Positions 36,112 through 45,353 of a stretch of DNA of 64,000 nucleotides are shown here, piece by piece. The translations under genes were made by a program, and so were the position numbers. How positions within the stretch are numbered: the stretch's first letter is position 1; the number at the start of each line of letters is the position of its first letter. The notes beneath the pieces are model-generated. The model was not told the origin of the DNA, did not search any database, and saw only the letters and a list, made by a program, of their open reading frames with translations. Source of the stretch: Kaiparowitsia implicata GSE-PSE-MK54-09C (GTDB lineage Bacteria; Cyanobacteriota; Cyanobacteriia; Elainellales; Elainellaceae); the NCBI GenBank assembly GCA_019359435.1, contig JAHHHI010000081.1, positions 1 to 64,000 of the forward strand, written 5' to 3'.

Positions 36112-38418
36112 ATGAATTCCGACGAATTTTCGAATCAGCCTCGGTATTCCCAATCTGAGCGCCCACCCGCCCGCGCCGGCAACGATGTAGAGCTGTCTGA
36201 CGAAGTTCTGGACGGCATGATCAGCGATCTGTGGAGCGAAGATGAGGCTGATGCGGCTCCCACGCAGCGTTATCCCAAAGCTAAAGACGAACTAGAAGAC
36301 GACAACGATTCCCAGTTTGACGATCCGCCGGGGGGTTATGAACCTGCTACGCCAGTCGTTGAAGCCCGTTCACCCTCTCAGAACATAGCTCGCGACGTTG
36401 CGTTTGAGTCGATGGATGAATCCCTCGATTCTAATGATCCCTTTGGCAACCTAGACGAGTTAGACTCCGCACCCATCGGCAATGCGCCCTTTGATAGTGC
36501 ATCCACTGGCAATTCAGTGCTGCAAGTGGAACCGCTGCCGCCGCTAGAGTTGGGAAAAGCATCAGGTGCAGAGTCAGGGCGTCCGCCCCTTTCGCTAACG
36601 CCTCGGGCAGAGTCTCAGTCAACGGACACTCCCGATGCAGTCAACCGCTACGACGCAGACCGCTACAGTACAGATAGAGCTGAAATAGATAGCGTCGAGC
36701 CGGAGGAGGATGGAGTGTCATTCTCTGACTTTGATGCGACTGCAACAGAATTCTCTGCAGTAGATACAGCATTGGAGAGCGATCTGGCTATCCAGGGGCT
36801 TGAGGCAGATTTATCTGAGCCAGACGCTGAGCCAGATGTCATTGAGGCAGATATTGTTGACTCCGATATTGTCGATGCAGACATCGTTGAGCCGGATGCG
36901 GTTCAATCTGCCCCTTCTTCGGCAGATATGCCTTCTAATTTCAGCGCAGATAATGTCAGCTCAGACTCTCGATCAGAGAATGCTGAGCCTGCTGGCAAGA
37001 AGGCCAAAAATACGACGCATGCAGACCTCTGGGCCAGTGAAGACTCTAATGCGTCTGATGCAAATACCTGGAGTTCAGACTATGCCGCACCCTCTACACC
37101 GGCCCCAGACCCCATGCCCGATTTAGACGCGATGGATATTTACCAATCTGCTGCGGATGATTCTGCAACCGATGACTCTGATGCTAGTGACTCATCTGAA
37201 CCCGTCTCCCCATTCACCGGGTCTGATCAATCGGCTGCATCCACGGCGGTTGAGATGTCACCTAGCAGCCCAGAGATTGAGGCAGACCTAATACCTCCCT
37301 CATCACTCGAAGAAGCCACCGTAGGAGATGATCTGGGATCGCTGACGGATGCTGCGCCTCAGCCTGCGATCGCCCCCCTCAGCGCTGAGGGTGCACTGCT
37401 TATGAGGCGTAGAGAGAGTGGCGACCCGGCATTAGAGCAGCGCGTGCTGGCTCTGCGCCAAGAGGAGTACCGTCTGCGGCAAGATATAGCGACCTTGCAA
37501 ACGGCCCAGAGCCAGCTTTTGAAGGAGCAGTTGCTTGAGGCTCAGCAGGCGATGGAGCGGTTCGCGAAGGGTGGCATTGGGGAGCTAGAGCAGCGCAAGC
37601 GCACGCTAGAAATTGCGGTGGAGCAATTAGAACGACGGCAGGAGCGCATTCGCACTGAAATGCGCACCACATTTGCTGGCACCTCGCAAGATTTGGCGAT
37701 TCGGGTGCAGGGCTTTAAGGACTACCTGGTCGGCAGTTTACAGGAGTTAGTGACGGCAGCCGATGAGCTCAAGCTGGCGGTGCCAACCTCAGAGCCAGAG
37801 GCACCCCGCCGTAGCCCAGGTCGTGAGGTTGAGCGATCGCCCCGCAACCGTGACGAAACCCCTAACAAGCCACAGTTCTCTCCCCAAGGATTTGAGGAGC
37901 AAGCGCGAGGCATTCGCAAACTGTTAGAGCAGTATCGCAGTGCGCCCGACTACTACGGCCCGCCCTGGCAATTGCGACGCACATTTGAACCTATTCATGC
38001 TGAGCGGGTATCAAACTGGTTCTTTACCCAAGGCGGCAGAGGTGCTGTGCGCACGATGGGGTCACGCTTGCAGAATATTCTAGTGGCGTCGGCCTCTATT
38101 TCAGTGCTGCGGCGCATGTATGGCGATCGCCTTCGCACATTGGTCTTGTCAGACTCACCAGAGCGGCTAGGCGAATGGCGGCGCGGTCTGCAAGACTGTC
38201 TTGGCATTGCCCGAATGGACTTTGGGTCTGATCAGGGTGTCATTTTGTTTGATGCGCCCGAGCCCCTAGCCCAGCGCGCCGATCGCCTGATCAAACAAAA
38301 GCAAATGCCCTTGATTATCATTGACGAGTCAGAAGACGTGGTGAATCTTTCACTGCTGCAGTTTCCGCTGTGGCTTGCCTTTGCCTCTGATCCCAACAAT
38401 CCACCGATGGTGTACTAA
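36112..38418 (+). CDS. DUF3086 protein with a very long acidic N-terminal region
   Basis: A 768-residue protein. Residues 1-425 are disordered, acidic and repetitive, rich in Asp, Glu and Ser (the block DIVDSDIVDADIVEPDAV near residue 250 shows the repetition). A coiled coil follows near residues 445-520 (LRQEEYRLRQDIATLQ, ELEQRKRTLEIAVEQLERRQ). The C-terminal DUF3086 domain (about residues 600-768) includes DYYGPPWQLRRTFEPIHAERV and ends with LAFASDPNNPPMVY. Function is unknown. It is cotranscribed with DUF3119. Confidence 0.8.
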   Translation: MNSDEFSNQPRYSQSERPPARAGNDVELSDEVLDGMISDLWSEDEADAAPTQRYPKAKDELEDDNDSQFDDPPGGYEPATPVVEARSPSQNIARDVAFESMDESLDSNDPFGNLDELDSAPIGNAPFDSASTGNSVLQVEPLPPLELGKASGAESGRPPLSLTPRAESQSTDTPDAVNRYDADRYSTDRAEIDSVEPEEDGVSFSDFDATATEFSAVDTALESDLAIQGLEADLSEPDAEPDVIEADIVDSDIVDADIVEPDAVQSAPSSADMPSNFSADNVSSDSRSENAEPAGKKAKNTTHADLWASEDSNASDANTWSSDYAAPSTPAPDPMPDLDAMDIYQSAADDSATDDSDASDSSEPVSPFTGSDQSAASTAVEMSPSSPEIEADLIPPSSLEEATVGDDLGSLTDAAPQPAIAPLSAEGALLMRRRESGDPALEQRVLALRQEEYRLRQDIATLQTAQSQLLKEQLLEAQQAMERFAKGGIGELEQRKRTLEIAVEQLERRQERIRTEMRTTFAGTSQDLAIRVQGFKDYLVGSLQELVTAADELKLAVPTSEPEAPRRSPGREVERSPRNRDETPNKPQFSPQGFEEQARGIRKLLEQYRSAPDYYGPPWQLRRTFEPIHAERVSNWFFTQGGRGAVRTMGSRLQNILVASASISVLRRMYGDRLRTLVLSDSPERLGEWRRGLQDCLGIARMDFGSDQGVILFDAPEPLAQRADRLIKQKQMPLIIIDESEDVVNLSLLQFPLWLAFASDPNNPPMVY

Positions 38419-38644
38419 TCCCCACCTGTAGTGTACTAGTCGTCCACAACCTTGATGTTGTCAGGCTAAAGGCTAGGCTCTGAGTTCACGGTTCAGACGC
38501 GAGTTCGGAAATGCTGTTGAACTCACGTTCTGCTGGGTGGACGACGGATCGTGCCGAGCTGATGGTGCCGAACAGATTGCTCTACGTCACGGCTCCAAGT
38601 CACCACTTCAAGTCACGGCTCTACGTCACGGCGAATATTGTTCC

Positions 38645-40237
38645 TCAAAGCCGCCGTTCTAAGTGCATCACGTCGCCCGGTTGGAGTTGCTGCACGTCAG
38701 TCGTGAGGTCGTGCCAAGGCTGCAACTGCCCCGGCTGAAAGGTGCGGCTCATCACCACATAGATAGAGGTTTGGTCGCCCCCCAGACCTGCTGCTTGCAC
38801 TGAGCGCCAGTCATTTGCCGATAGCTGGTCGCGCACCACCCACTGCCCGTCTGCCCAGTGCAGCCGCCGCACAAATTGGAAGGGTGCCGGAGCCTTGCCC
38901 ACAATCAGCATTTTTTGCAGCAGCGTGCGAATGAGGTTTGGGAAAAAGCGCCCTACCGTAAGCATGACAAGGCGCAGCACCATCAGCTTTAAGGGCGTCA
39001 TTTGGGTTTGCTTGGCCCAGCCTAGGTTGCCGCGCACTTCTATCGCATCGTCGCTGACCTGAACAGCGTAGTCGCCGACTAAGTGCCCTACCGCGTTTCG
39101 AGAACGCTTACCCTGCTGCACCACTACCGAAAACTGTGTATCCGATGCCACTAATTTGCCGTGGCGAAAGCACTTGAACACGCCGCCCTTGTTCAGCGCC
39201 AGGTAGAGTTCTGTATCGTGACGCCGGTCGATTAAGAGTTGAGCGTTTTTGAGCCAGATCTGACCCGATTCTCGGGCGTGCAGTGGGGGCCGAGTCGGCA
39301 CAAAATCCCGCCACGCCAGCAGATAGTTCCAGGTGTGGTGGCCGATGATATGGTCGTCGGCGTAGCAGGGCGCTTGGCCGTTTGCCAATCCCTGAAGAAA
39401 GCGGTCGTTGATGCTGAGGGCTTCGGGAAGCCATTGCCCCACCAACTCAAAGCCGTAGGGGAAATAGTTGTAGGTATTGCGGCTGGTGTATTCGCCGCCC
39501 AAGGAGCCATCGGGATGAACGAACTCTGCTGCCAGATGAACGGCGCGAGTCAGTGCTTCTTTGAGCTGAGGGTCGGGTGCAAGCTGGTGCAGCCAGGCTA
39601 GGCAGGAGACTGTGAGAGTGTGGTAGCCGGGGTCACAGCCTTCGTATTCCTGAAACCAGCCTTCAGAATTTTGCCAGGAGAGCACGGTTTCAATGCGCTG
39701 CACTTTGGCCCGATCCCAGCGGGTGGTGTTGAGCAGGCGAGATAGCACCTCTAGGCACAGTGCAATGAGTGCCTGGTGGTTTGCCAGTTGGCCGCTTTCT
39801 TGATGGTGTGCTAGCCAGTCGGCGCGGCGGGTGAAGAATTGCAGGGGGCGATCGCTCGTGAGTCCCATCCGTCGATAGCTCTCAATGCAGGCTAGGAGCG
39901 AAAACGCTGCCGCGCCCCCCGCCCGCTCAAAGGGGAAATAGTCATCGCAAGAGCCATCGGCATGAGCGCTGCGGGCCGCATAGAGGATGCCCGCCTCTAC
40001 CCAATCTCGCAGGGCTGGCTGCTGATAAAAGGGATTGTTGGGCAGGTTAGTGTCGTAAGCGAGCGCTAGCGGCAGCACAAACTCCTGCGCCATGCCGCTG
40101 GGAAAGTCGATGATTTTGTAATGCCAAAAGTTGCGGTCGAAGCAGCCATAGGTGGGGCTATGCGGGTTGCGATCGCCCAAGGTGAGAATAATTGGAATCT
40201 GAGCTAGGGCTTCTTTCGCAAACAGGTCACGCAGCAT
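38645..40237 (-). CDS. Protein with (alpha/alpha) toroid fold, heparinase/epimerase-like, function unknown
   Basis: A 530-residue protein whose repeats around residues 60-330 (AAAFSLLACIESYRRMG, YHTLTVSCLAWLHQL, GSLGGEYTSRNTYNYFPYGFEL) suggest an (alpha/alpha) toroid like those in polysaccharide lyases and C5-epimerases. The C-terminal half is beta-rich, as in heparinase II/III-like proteins. No signal peptide is seen. It follows a GT2 glycosyltransferase by 39 bases and probably takes part in making or modifying a polysaccharide or glycolipid. No catalytic residue can be assigned. Confidence 0.7.
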   Translation of the reverse strand: MLRDLFAKEALAQIPIILTLGDRNPHSPTYGCFDRNFWHYKIIDFPSGMAQEFVLPLALAYDTNLPNNPFYQQPALRDWVEAGILYAARSAHADGSCDDYFPFERAGGAAAFSLLACIESYRRMGLTSDRPLQFFTRRADWLAHHQESGQLANHQALIALCLEVLSRLLNTTRWDRAKVQRIETVLSWQNSEGWFQEYEGCDPGYHTLTVSCLAWLHQLAPDPQLKEALTRAVHLAAEFVHPDGSLGGEYTSRNTYNYFPYGFELVGQWLPEALSINDRFLQGLANGQAPCYADDHIIGHHTWNYLLAWRDFVPTRPPLHARESGQIWLKNAQLLIDRRHDTELYLALNKGGVFKCFRHGKLVASDTQFSVVVQQGKRSRNAVGHLVGDYAVQVSDDAIEVRGNLGWAKQTQMTPLKLMVLRLVMLTVGRFFPNLIRTLLQKMLIVGKAPAPFQFVRRLHWADGQWVVRDQLSANDWRSVQAAGLGGDQTSIYVVMSRTFQPGQLQPWHDLTTDVQQLQPGDVMHLERRL

Positions 40238-40276
40238 AGGGGTTGATGAAGAATGGGGAAGACGGATGGAGCAGGG

Positions 40277-41251
40277 TTATGACGGGGGTTCTGGCTTGAT
40301 CTGCTGGGCATCTAGGTCGCGGCGGCGCTGGCGCAGCTGGGTTTCTTCGAGAATGCGGCGATTGGCAGCCAGCAAATCAGCAATCAGGCCAAACATCCAC
40401 AGCTGAAAGCCAATCAGCACCATCACAGCCGCGAGGATCAGACTGGGGGCGCGCGATCGCGTTGAGTCAATAAACAGAAACAGGTAGAGCCACCTCAGGC
40501 TGAGCAGCGCCCCCAGGCTAAACGGCACCGTGCCCAGCGTTAGAAAAAACCGCATCGGCTTATAGAGCATGAAGATGCGCAGAATCGTCACGCCCGACCG
40601 AAACACATAGGAGGGAATGCTGCGCACCAGGCGCGATCGCCGGAGCTGGGGATTGGTGCGAATGGGCACAGATACCACCGTCATGCCCCGTCGCCCCGCT
40701 TGAATCACCGTCTCTAGCGTGTAGGTGTAGCTGCTGAACACGTTAAATTGCAGCGCGGCCTCGCGGCTAAAGGCCCGAAAGCCGCTGGGTGCATCCACAA
40801 TATTGGTATCACTCGCTAACCGTACCACCCAGCTCCCCACCTTTTGCAGCAGCTTTTTGGCAGTGGAGAAATGCGAGGTTTGCCAGATGGGCCGCGCCCC
40901 AATCACCATGTCGGCTTGCTGGCGCAAAATGGGCTGCACCAGTTTGGGAATATCAGCGGCGCAGTATTGGTTGTCAGCATCGGTATTGACGATAATGTCG
41001 GCCCCGGCGCTGAGGGCTTCTTCAATGCCAGCCATAAACCCCCGCGCCAAACCCTGATTGGTGGGAAAGCGAAGAATATGATCAACGCCATAGGACTTAG
41101 CAATGTCGAGGGTGCGATCGCCACTGCCATCATCAATCACCAGCCACTCTACAACATCTATCCCCGGCACCTGGCGCGGTAGTTCTGACAGGGTGATCCC
41201 CAAGGTTTTTTCTTCGTTGTAGCAAGGGATTTGGATGATTAGCTTGGTCAT
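40277..41251 (-). CDS. GT2 glycosyltransferase, dolichyl-phosphate-mannose-synthase-like
   Basis: A 324-residue protein with a GT-A domain: IIQIPCYNEEKTLGITL at the N-terminus, IDDGSGDRTLDIA near residue 45, and the metal-binding NTDADNQY near residue 93. Two C-terminal membrane helices (FLTLGTVPFSLGALLSLRW and LILAAVMVLIGFQLWMFGLI) anchor it. Such enzymes move a sugar from a nucleotide sugar to polyprenyl phosphate or a lipid. The start is at 41251 (MTKLIIQIPCYNEE). It lies in the run dapL, GG-reductase-like, GT2, toroid protein. Confidence 0.88.
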   Translation of the reverse strand: MTKLIIQIPCYNEEKTLGITLSELPRQVPGIDVVEWLVIDDGSGDRTLDIAKSYGVDHILRFPTNQGLARGFMAGIEEALSAGADIIVNTDADNQYCAADIPKLVQPILRQQADMVIGARPIWQTSHFSTAKKLLQKVGSWVVRLASDTNIVDAPSGFRAFSREAALQFNVFSSYTYTLETVIQAGRRGMTVVSVPIRTNPQLRRSRLVRSIPSYVFRSGVTILRIFMLYKPMRFFLTLGTVPFSLGALLSLRWLYLFLFIDSTRSRAPSLILAAVMVLIGFQLWMFGLIADLLAANRRILEETQLRQRRRDLDAQQIKPEPPS

Positions 41252-41344
41252 AACGGGCGATCGCACCGACGCAGGACGTTTCAGCATTGTACGAGGTTCG
41301 TTACCCCGCTGTCGCAAGAGCCTGCATGCAGACCCGCAGCCTGC

Positions 41345-42481
41345 TCAGCCCCCCCCGCCTGACACCAGCCCACCTGTTAATCGGGCGATCGCCCGCCCCG
41401 CCACATCGCCATAGCGCAACTTTCCCGTGAGAATCTGCGCCATCTTTTCACTCGTTGCAGGTCGTTTCACCCCCAGCCGATAGCCCAGCCCCGGCATTCG
41501 GTAAAACACACCCGCTAACCGCTGGGCCCATGCCATATCCGCACCCCATTCGCGCTGAATCGTCTGGGTATAGCCCGCCAGCGCTTGGTCGTCGCCGCTC
41601 AGCGCCGCATGAATCGCCGCTGCCGCCTTCACCCCCGTGAACATAGAGGGGCGAATCCCTTCCGCCGTCATTGGATCGACCACACATGCCGCCTCACCCA
41701 CCAGCACCGCATGCTGCGTATGCAACACCTGATCCCCATCCCAGAGCGATAGGGAGTGGCCATACTGTCGGGTCTGGGCAAGATCAATGCCAAACTGCTG
41801 CTGCGCATACTCGGTCAAAATGCGGCGAAAGTCTTGCCGCTCTCCGCCGCGAAAGGTACCTACCCCAATGGAATAGCCATCAGCCTTGGGGAAGTTCCAG
41901 ATATAGCCATTCTTCACCATGCCAAATTCAAAGTGAATAGGCTCAGTCGCACTCACAGAGACATCGGCTTCGACCTCCAACGCACCGGCCAGTCGGCGCT
42001 TGCGGTGGGTAAAGCCCAACCACGCTGCCATCGGCCCTTGCCCCCCATCCGCCGCCACCAGATAGCGCGCCTCACAGGCCTGTCCGGCCATATTTACCTG
42101 CCAGCGATCGCCCGTCCACTCAATTCCCGTGACGGCTGTATCATCCCGCAACTCAGCCCCCTGCCGCTGGGCTTGCTGCACCAAAAAGTGATCAAACACG
42201 TCGCGCCGCACCATCCAGATCGGCTCCATGTCTCCTAGGTCTACCCCTACCGGATCATCCATATCCCAGGTGTAGCGGAGCGCATGCGCTTTGAAGGAAA
42301 TCGCAGGGCTAAAGTCAAAATCAAACCACTCAGCGACCTGAGGCGACACACCGCCACCGCACGGTTTATAGCGCGGCAGCGATGCCTTTTCCACCACCAA
42401 GACAGAGCGCCCCTGCTTCGCCAAGTGGTAGGCAGCGCTGCCTCCCGCTGGCCCAGCCCCTACCACAATGCAGTCATACAT
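41345..42481 (-). CDS. Geranylgeranyl-reductase-family flavoprotein
   Basis: A 378-residue FAD enzyme. The N-terminal motif is GAGPAGGSAAYHLAKQG (residues 8-24), followed by the family's KASLPRYKPCGGGVS. It also has ADGGQG near residue 145 and the second FAD motif VGEAACVVDPMTAEGIRPS. The family includes ChlP (saturating the phytyl tail of chlorophyll) and archaeal lipid reductases, but sequence distance to ChlP cannot be judged by eye, so substrate assignment is open. dapL ends four bases before its start, implying cotranscription. Confidence 0.85.
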   Translation of the reverse strand: MYDCIVVGAGPAGGSAAYHLAKQGRSVLVVEKASLPRYKPCGGGVSPQVAEWFDFDFSPAISFKAHALRYTWDMDDPVGVDLGDMEPIWMVRRDVFDHFLVQQAQRQGAELRDDTAVTGIEWTGDRWQVNMAGQACEARYLVAADGGQGPMAAWLGFTHRKRRLAGALEVEADVSVSATEPIHFEFGMVKNGYIWNFPKADGYSIGVGTFRGGERQDFRRILTEYAQQQFGIDLAQTRQYGHSLSLWDGDQVLHTQHAVLVGEAACVVDPMTAEGIRPSMFTGVKAAAAIHAALSGDDQALAGYTQTIQREWGADMAWAQRLAGVFYRMPGLGYRLGVKRPATSEKMAQILTGKLRYGDVAGRAIARLTGGLVSGGGG

Positions 42482-42485
42482 AGGC

Positions 42486-43721
42486 TTAGGCCTTAAACGT
42501 CTCCGTAATCCGCTGCATGGCGGCGTTTACATTCTCGCGGCTGTTAAAGGCCGAAATGCGGAAGTAGCCCTCGCCCGCAGCCCCAAAGCCCGCACCCGGC
42601 GTGCCCACCACATTGCAGGCATGCAGCAGCTTATCAAAAAAGTCCCAGCTTGAGAGGCCGTGGGGCGTTTTCACCCAGACATAGGGCGCATTGGTGCCGC
42701 CATAGACCTGAATGCCTGCCGCCGTTAATTGCTCACGGATGATGTGGGCATTTTTCATATAGAACGCCACCAGTTCCTGAATTTGCGCCTGCCCCTTGGG
42801 GGAGTAGACCGCTTCTGCCCCCCGCTGCACGATGTAAGACACCCCGTTGAACTTGGTGGACTGGCGGCGATTCCACAGCTTCCACAACTCCACATCGGAG
42901 CCATCTGCCGCTTTGCCCATCAAGGTTTTGGGCACCACGGTCAGGGCGCAGCGGGTGCCGGTGAACCCTGCGTTTTTAGAAAATGAGCGAAACTCAATGG
43001 CGCAGTCGCGCGCACCCTCAATTTCATAGATGGAATGGGGCAAGGCGGGGTCAGTAATAAACGCTTCATAAGCCGCATCAAACAGGATGATGGAGCCATG
43101 GGCGCGGGCGTAGGCCACCCAGTCTTGCAGATGTGCTTTTGTGGCAGTTGCGCCGGTTGGATTGTTGGGGAAGCACAGGTAAATCAGATCCACTTTTGTG
43201 GAGGGGATCTCTGCGGTGAAATCGTTATCGGCAGAGATGGGCAAGTACACCAAGCCATCGTATTCACCTTGGTCATTGGCATCGCCCGTGTGCCCCGCCA
43301 TCACATTGGTATCCACATAGACGGGATAAACCGGATCGGTGACAGCGATGGTATTGGTGCTGCCAAAGATGTCGAGTATGTTGCCACAGTCGCACTTTGA
43401 CCCATCAGAAATGAAAATTTCATCGGGGGAGATGTCGCAGCCCCGGGCTTGAAAGTCGTGGGTGGCGATTTTTTCTCGCAGCCAGCCGTAGCCTTGTTCG
43501 GGGCCATAGCCTTTGAAGCTGGCGCGATCGCCCATTTCATCCACAGCGGCAATCATTGCCGTGCGGCAGGCGGCGGGCAGCGGTTCTGTCACATCGCCAA
43601 TGCCCAATTTAATGATGCTGGCATCGGGATGCTCGGCCACAAAGGTGTTGACCCGCCGGGCAATTTCGGGAAAGAGATAGCCTGCTTTGAGCTTGAGATA
43701 ATTGTCGTTGATGGTGGCCAT
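42486..43721 (-). CDS. dapL: LL-diaminopimelate aminotransferase
   Basis: Class I PLP aminotransferase that makes LL-diaminopimelate directly from tetrahydrodipicolinate, the route cyanobacteria and plants use for lysine and peptidoglycan. The PLP-lysine segment is [21 protein letters not shown]. Substrate features include FPNNPTGA and [13 protein letters not shown]. At 411 residues it is the normal length. The start is set at [11 protein letters not shown] (43721), the conserved N-terminus; the frame is open to 43784. It heads a minus-strand run with the reductase gene. Confidence 0.95.
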   Translation of the reverse strand: MATINDNYLKLKAGYLFPEIARRVNTFVAEHPDASIIKLGIGDVTEPLPAACRTAMIAAVDEMGDRASFKGYGPEQGYGWLREKIATHDFQARGCDISPDEIFISDGSKCDCGNILDIFGSTNTIAVTDPVYPVYVDTNVMAGHTGDANDQGEYDGLVYLPISADNDFTAEIPSTKVDLIYLCFPNNPTGATATKAHLQDWVAYARAHGSIILFDAAYEAFITDPALPHSIYEIEGARDCAIEFRSFSKNAGFTGTRCALTVVPKTLMGKAADGSDVELWKLWNRRQSTKFNGVSYIVQRGAEAVYSPKGQAQIQELVAFYMKNAHIIREQLTAAGIQVYGGTNAPYVWVKTPHGLSSWDFFDKLLHACNVVGTPGAGFGAAGEGYFRISAFNSRENVNAAMQRITETFKA

Positions 43722-44023
43722 GGGTGCGATCGCCGTGAGTTGCGTAAGAACCACTACACACAATACCAAGGAACCGCTGCACACGGCACTCTGGGAATTG
43801 TTCTGAAGATTCTAACGACTTTTCGCAGGTCTTCTTGTAAGTGGACAAGCCTGGGCGTTCTAAGCATTTTGGTTGATGGCTAAAATATGCTTTTCAGGCA
43901 TTGCCCAACGGCCTAAGGCCTCACGGCCTAAGTCCTCAGTGGAGGTTGAATCCCATGCCATCTTTCGTTCACGCACCGCACGGCTGCTTTACTAATTTTG
44001 GGTGAATCGAGTACTATCGAACT
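43722..44023. other. dapL upstream region
   Basis: About 300 bases holding the dapL promoter and, on the other strand, the start of the Mn-riboswitch transcript. No further gene is apparent. Confidence 0.45.
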
Positions 44024-44118
44024 CATGAAGGGGAGTAGCTAGCTGGCTCAGACATGGGTCAGCATCCTGAATCAACATACTGGCGATGAGCCTGGTTCAG
44101 GTGGCACTAACGGGTGTT
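44024..44118 (+). promoter_or_regulatory. yybP-ykoY (manganese) riboswitch aptamer
   Basis: The sequence has the two hallmark blocks of the yybP-ykoY class: AAGGGGAGTAGCT (44029-44041) and TCAACATACTGGC (44072-44084), separated by a stem region (GGCTCAGAC with GTCAGCATCC). These loops form the Mn2+-binding site in known structures. The gene downstream is a Gdt1/Mnx-type Mn exporter, an expected target. The exact edges are estimated. Confidence 0.88.
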
Positions 44119-44159
44119 TTTAGAATGCTGGTTACTGCAAGTGAGACCTTCACTAAGTT

Positions 44160-44235
44160 CGCAACCGCGCGAGCTTGGTGAGGTCGTCGGTCTCTTCAAG
44201 CTCGCGTTGCGCCGCACCACGAGAGGAGCTTGAAG
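44160..44235 (+). promoter_or_regulatory. Riboswitch expression platform (SD-sequestering switch)
   Basis: CTTCAAGCTC (44194-44203) is a perfect complement of GAGCTTGAAG (44226-44235), which covers the ribosome binding region of the Mn exporter gene. The same CTTCAAGCTCGCG strand can instead pair upstream: CGCAAC-cg-CGCGAGCTT (44160-44176) with AAGCTCGCGTTGCG (44198-44211). These two folds exclude each other, which is the layout of a translational on/off switch. Confidence 0.65.
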
Positions 44236-44239
44236 GACG

Positions 44240-44869
44240 ATGCTCGAAGCATTTACAGCAGGTCTGTTGCTGATTACGGTCTCTGAGTTAGGAGACAAGA
44301 CCTTTTTTATTGGCGCTATTTTAGCCACGCGCTACCCTCGCCGTTGGGTGTTTTTGGGTAGTGCTGCCGCACTGGCTGCTATGACGGTGCTCTCAGTGCT
44401 GCTGGGGCAAGTGATTGGTCTCTTGCCTATGGTTTACGTCAAGCTCGCGGAATGTTTGCTGTTTCTAGTTTTTGGGCTCAAGCTGCTGTATCAGGCCAAC
44501 CGCATGAAGGGCAATGCGTGCATGCTTGATGAGCAACAGGAAGCCGCAGAGGCCATCCACAACGCTGAGAAAACTCTGCCCACTCGCCGCACGCCGCTGA
44601 TGATTGTGGCAGAAGCCTTTGGGCTGACCTTTGTCGGCGAGTGGGGCGATCGCACGCAGTTTGCCACTATTGCGTTGGCCGCCGCCAACAATCCACTCGG
44701 GGTGGTGCTGGGGGCCACGCTGGGGCACGCCATCTGCACGGCGATCGCCGTAGTGGGCGGGCGCATGATTTGTCAATATTTATCGGAGCGCGTGTTAACG
44801 CTATTGGGTGGCGGGCTGTTTTTAGTGTTTGCGGCGATCGCCGGTGTGTCTCTGGTCGGTGTGGTCTAA
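44240..44869 (+). CDS. Gdt1/UPF0016-type manganese exporter (Mnx-like)
   Basis: A 209-residue membrane protein with two halves of three helices each. Each half has the signature E-x-G-D-[KR]-[TS]: ELGDKTFF near residue 17 and EWGDRTQF near residue 134. In Synechocystis the homologue Mnx exports Mn2+ from the cytoplasm into the thylakoid lumen; plants have PAM71. A middle loop (ANRMKGNACMLDEQQEAAEA) joins the halves. It is controlled by the upstream yybP-ykoY riboswitch, which fits metal-induced expression. The ATG at 44240 has GAAGGA nearby. Confidence 0.93.
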   Translation: MLEAFTAGLLLITVSELGDKTFFIGAILATRYPRRWVFLGSAAALAAMTVLSVLLGQVIGLLPMVYVKLAECLLFLVFGLKLLYQANRMKGNACMLDEQQEAAEAIHNAEKTLPTRRTPLMIVAEAFGLTFVGEWGDRTQFATIALAAANNPLGVVLGATLGHAICTAIAVVGGRMICQYLSERVLTLLGGGLFLVFAAIAGVSLVGVV

Positions 44870-44923
44870 TTGAGGCACACCCGTTGATGACCACTTGATG
44901 ACTAGTTGATGACAGGGGAATGC

Positions 44924-45307
44924 ATGACTCGAAAACGGCTGATTATTGAAATGGGCATGGGGGTAGACCAGCATGGTCAAGACCCCACTGTGGCGGCAGC
45001 CCGCGCCGTACGCAATGCGATCGCCCACAATGCCCTTCCCGGCATATGGGAAGTCGCCGGACTCGAAAACCCCAACGACATGGTGGTAGACGTGCAGGTG
45101 GCGGTGCCTTTTCCAGAACAAGTGCGCACGAGTGAGGTGCTGGCGGTGCTACCCTTCGGGCAGAAAACCCTGGCTTTAACCGCAGGCGGCATGGTGGTCG
45201 AGGGTCGCGCCATTGCTCAGCTCAACGACAAAAATGACGACATGTATGTGGCGATCGCCGCAGTGACCGTCTCTATCGATACGGCAGAAGATACAGCAGA
45301 TTCCTGA
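44924..45307 (+). CDS. Lin0512 family protein
   Basis: A 127-residue soluble protein matching the Lin0512 conserved family: RLIIEMGMGVDQHGQDPTVAAARAVRNAI, then VDVQVAVPFPEQV and GQKTLALTAGGMVVEGRAI. Function is unknown. The start at 44924 (MTRKRLIIEMG) is preferred over the earlier in-frame ATG at 44906. It lies 54 bases after the Mn exporter gene and may be cotranscribed with it. Confidence 0.8.
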   Translation: MTRKRLIIEMGMGVDQHGQDPTVAAARAVRNAIAHNALPGIWEVAGLENPNDMVVDVQVAVPFPEQVRTSEVLAVLPFGQKTLALTAGGMVVEGRAIAQLNDKNDDMYVAIAAVTVSIDTAEDTADS

Positions 45308-45353
45308 CGGCAGATAAGTTGAGATCCGACAAACGACCCCACCCAATGAGCCG

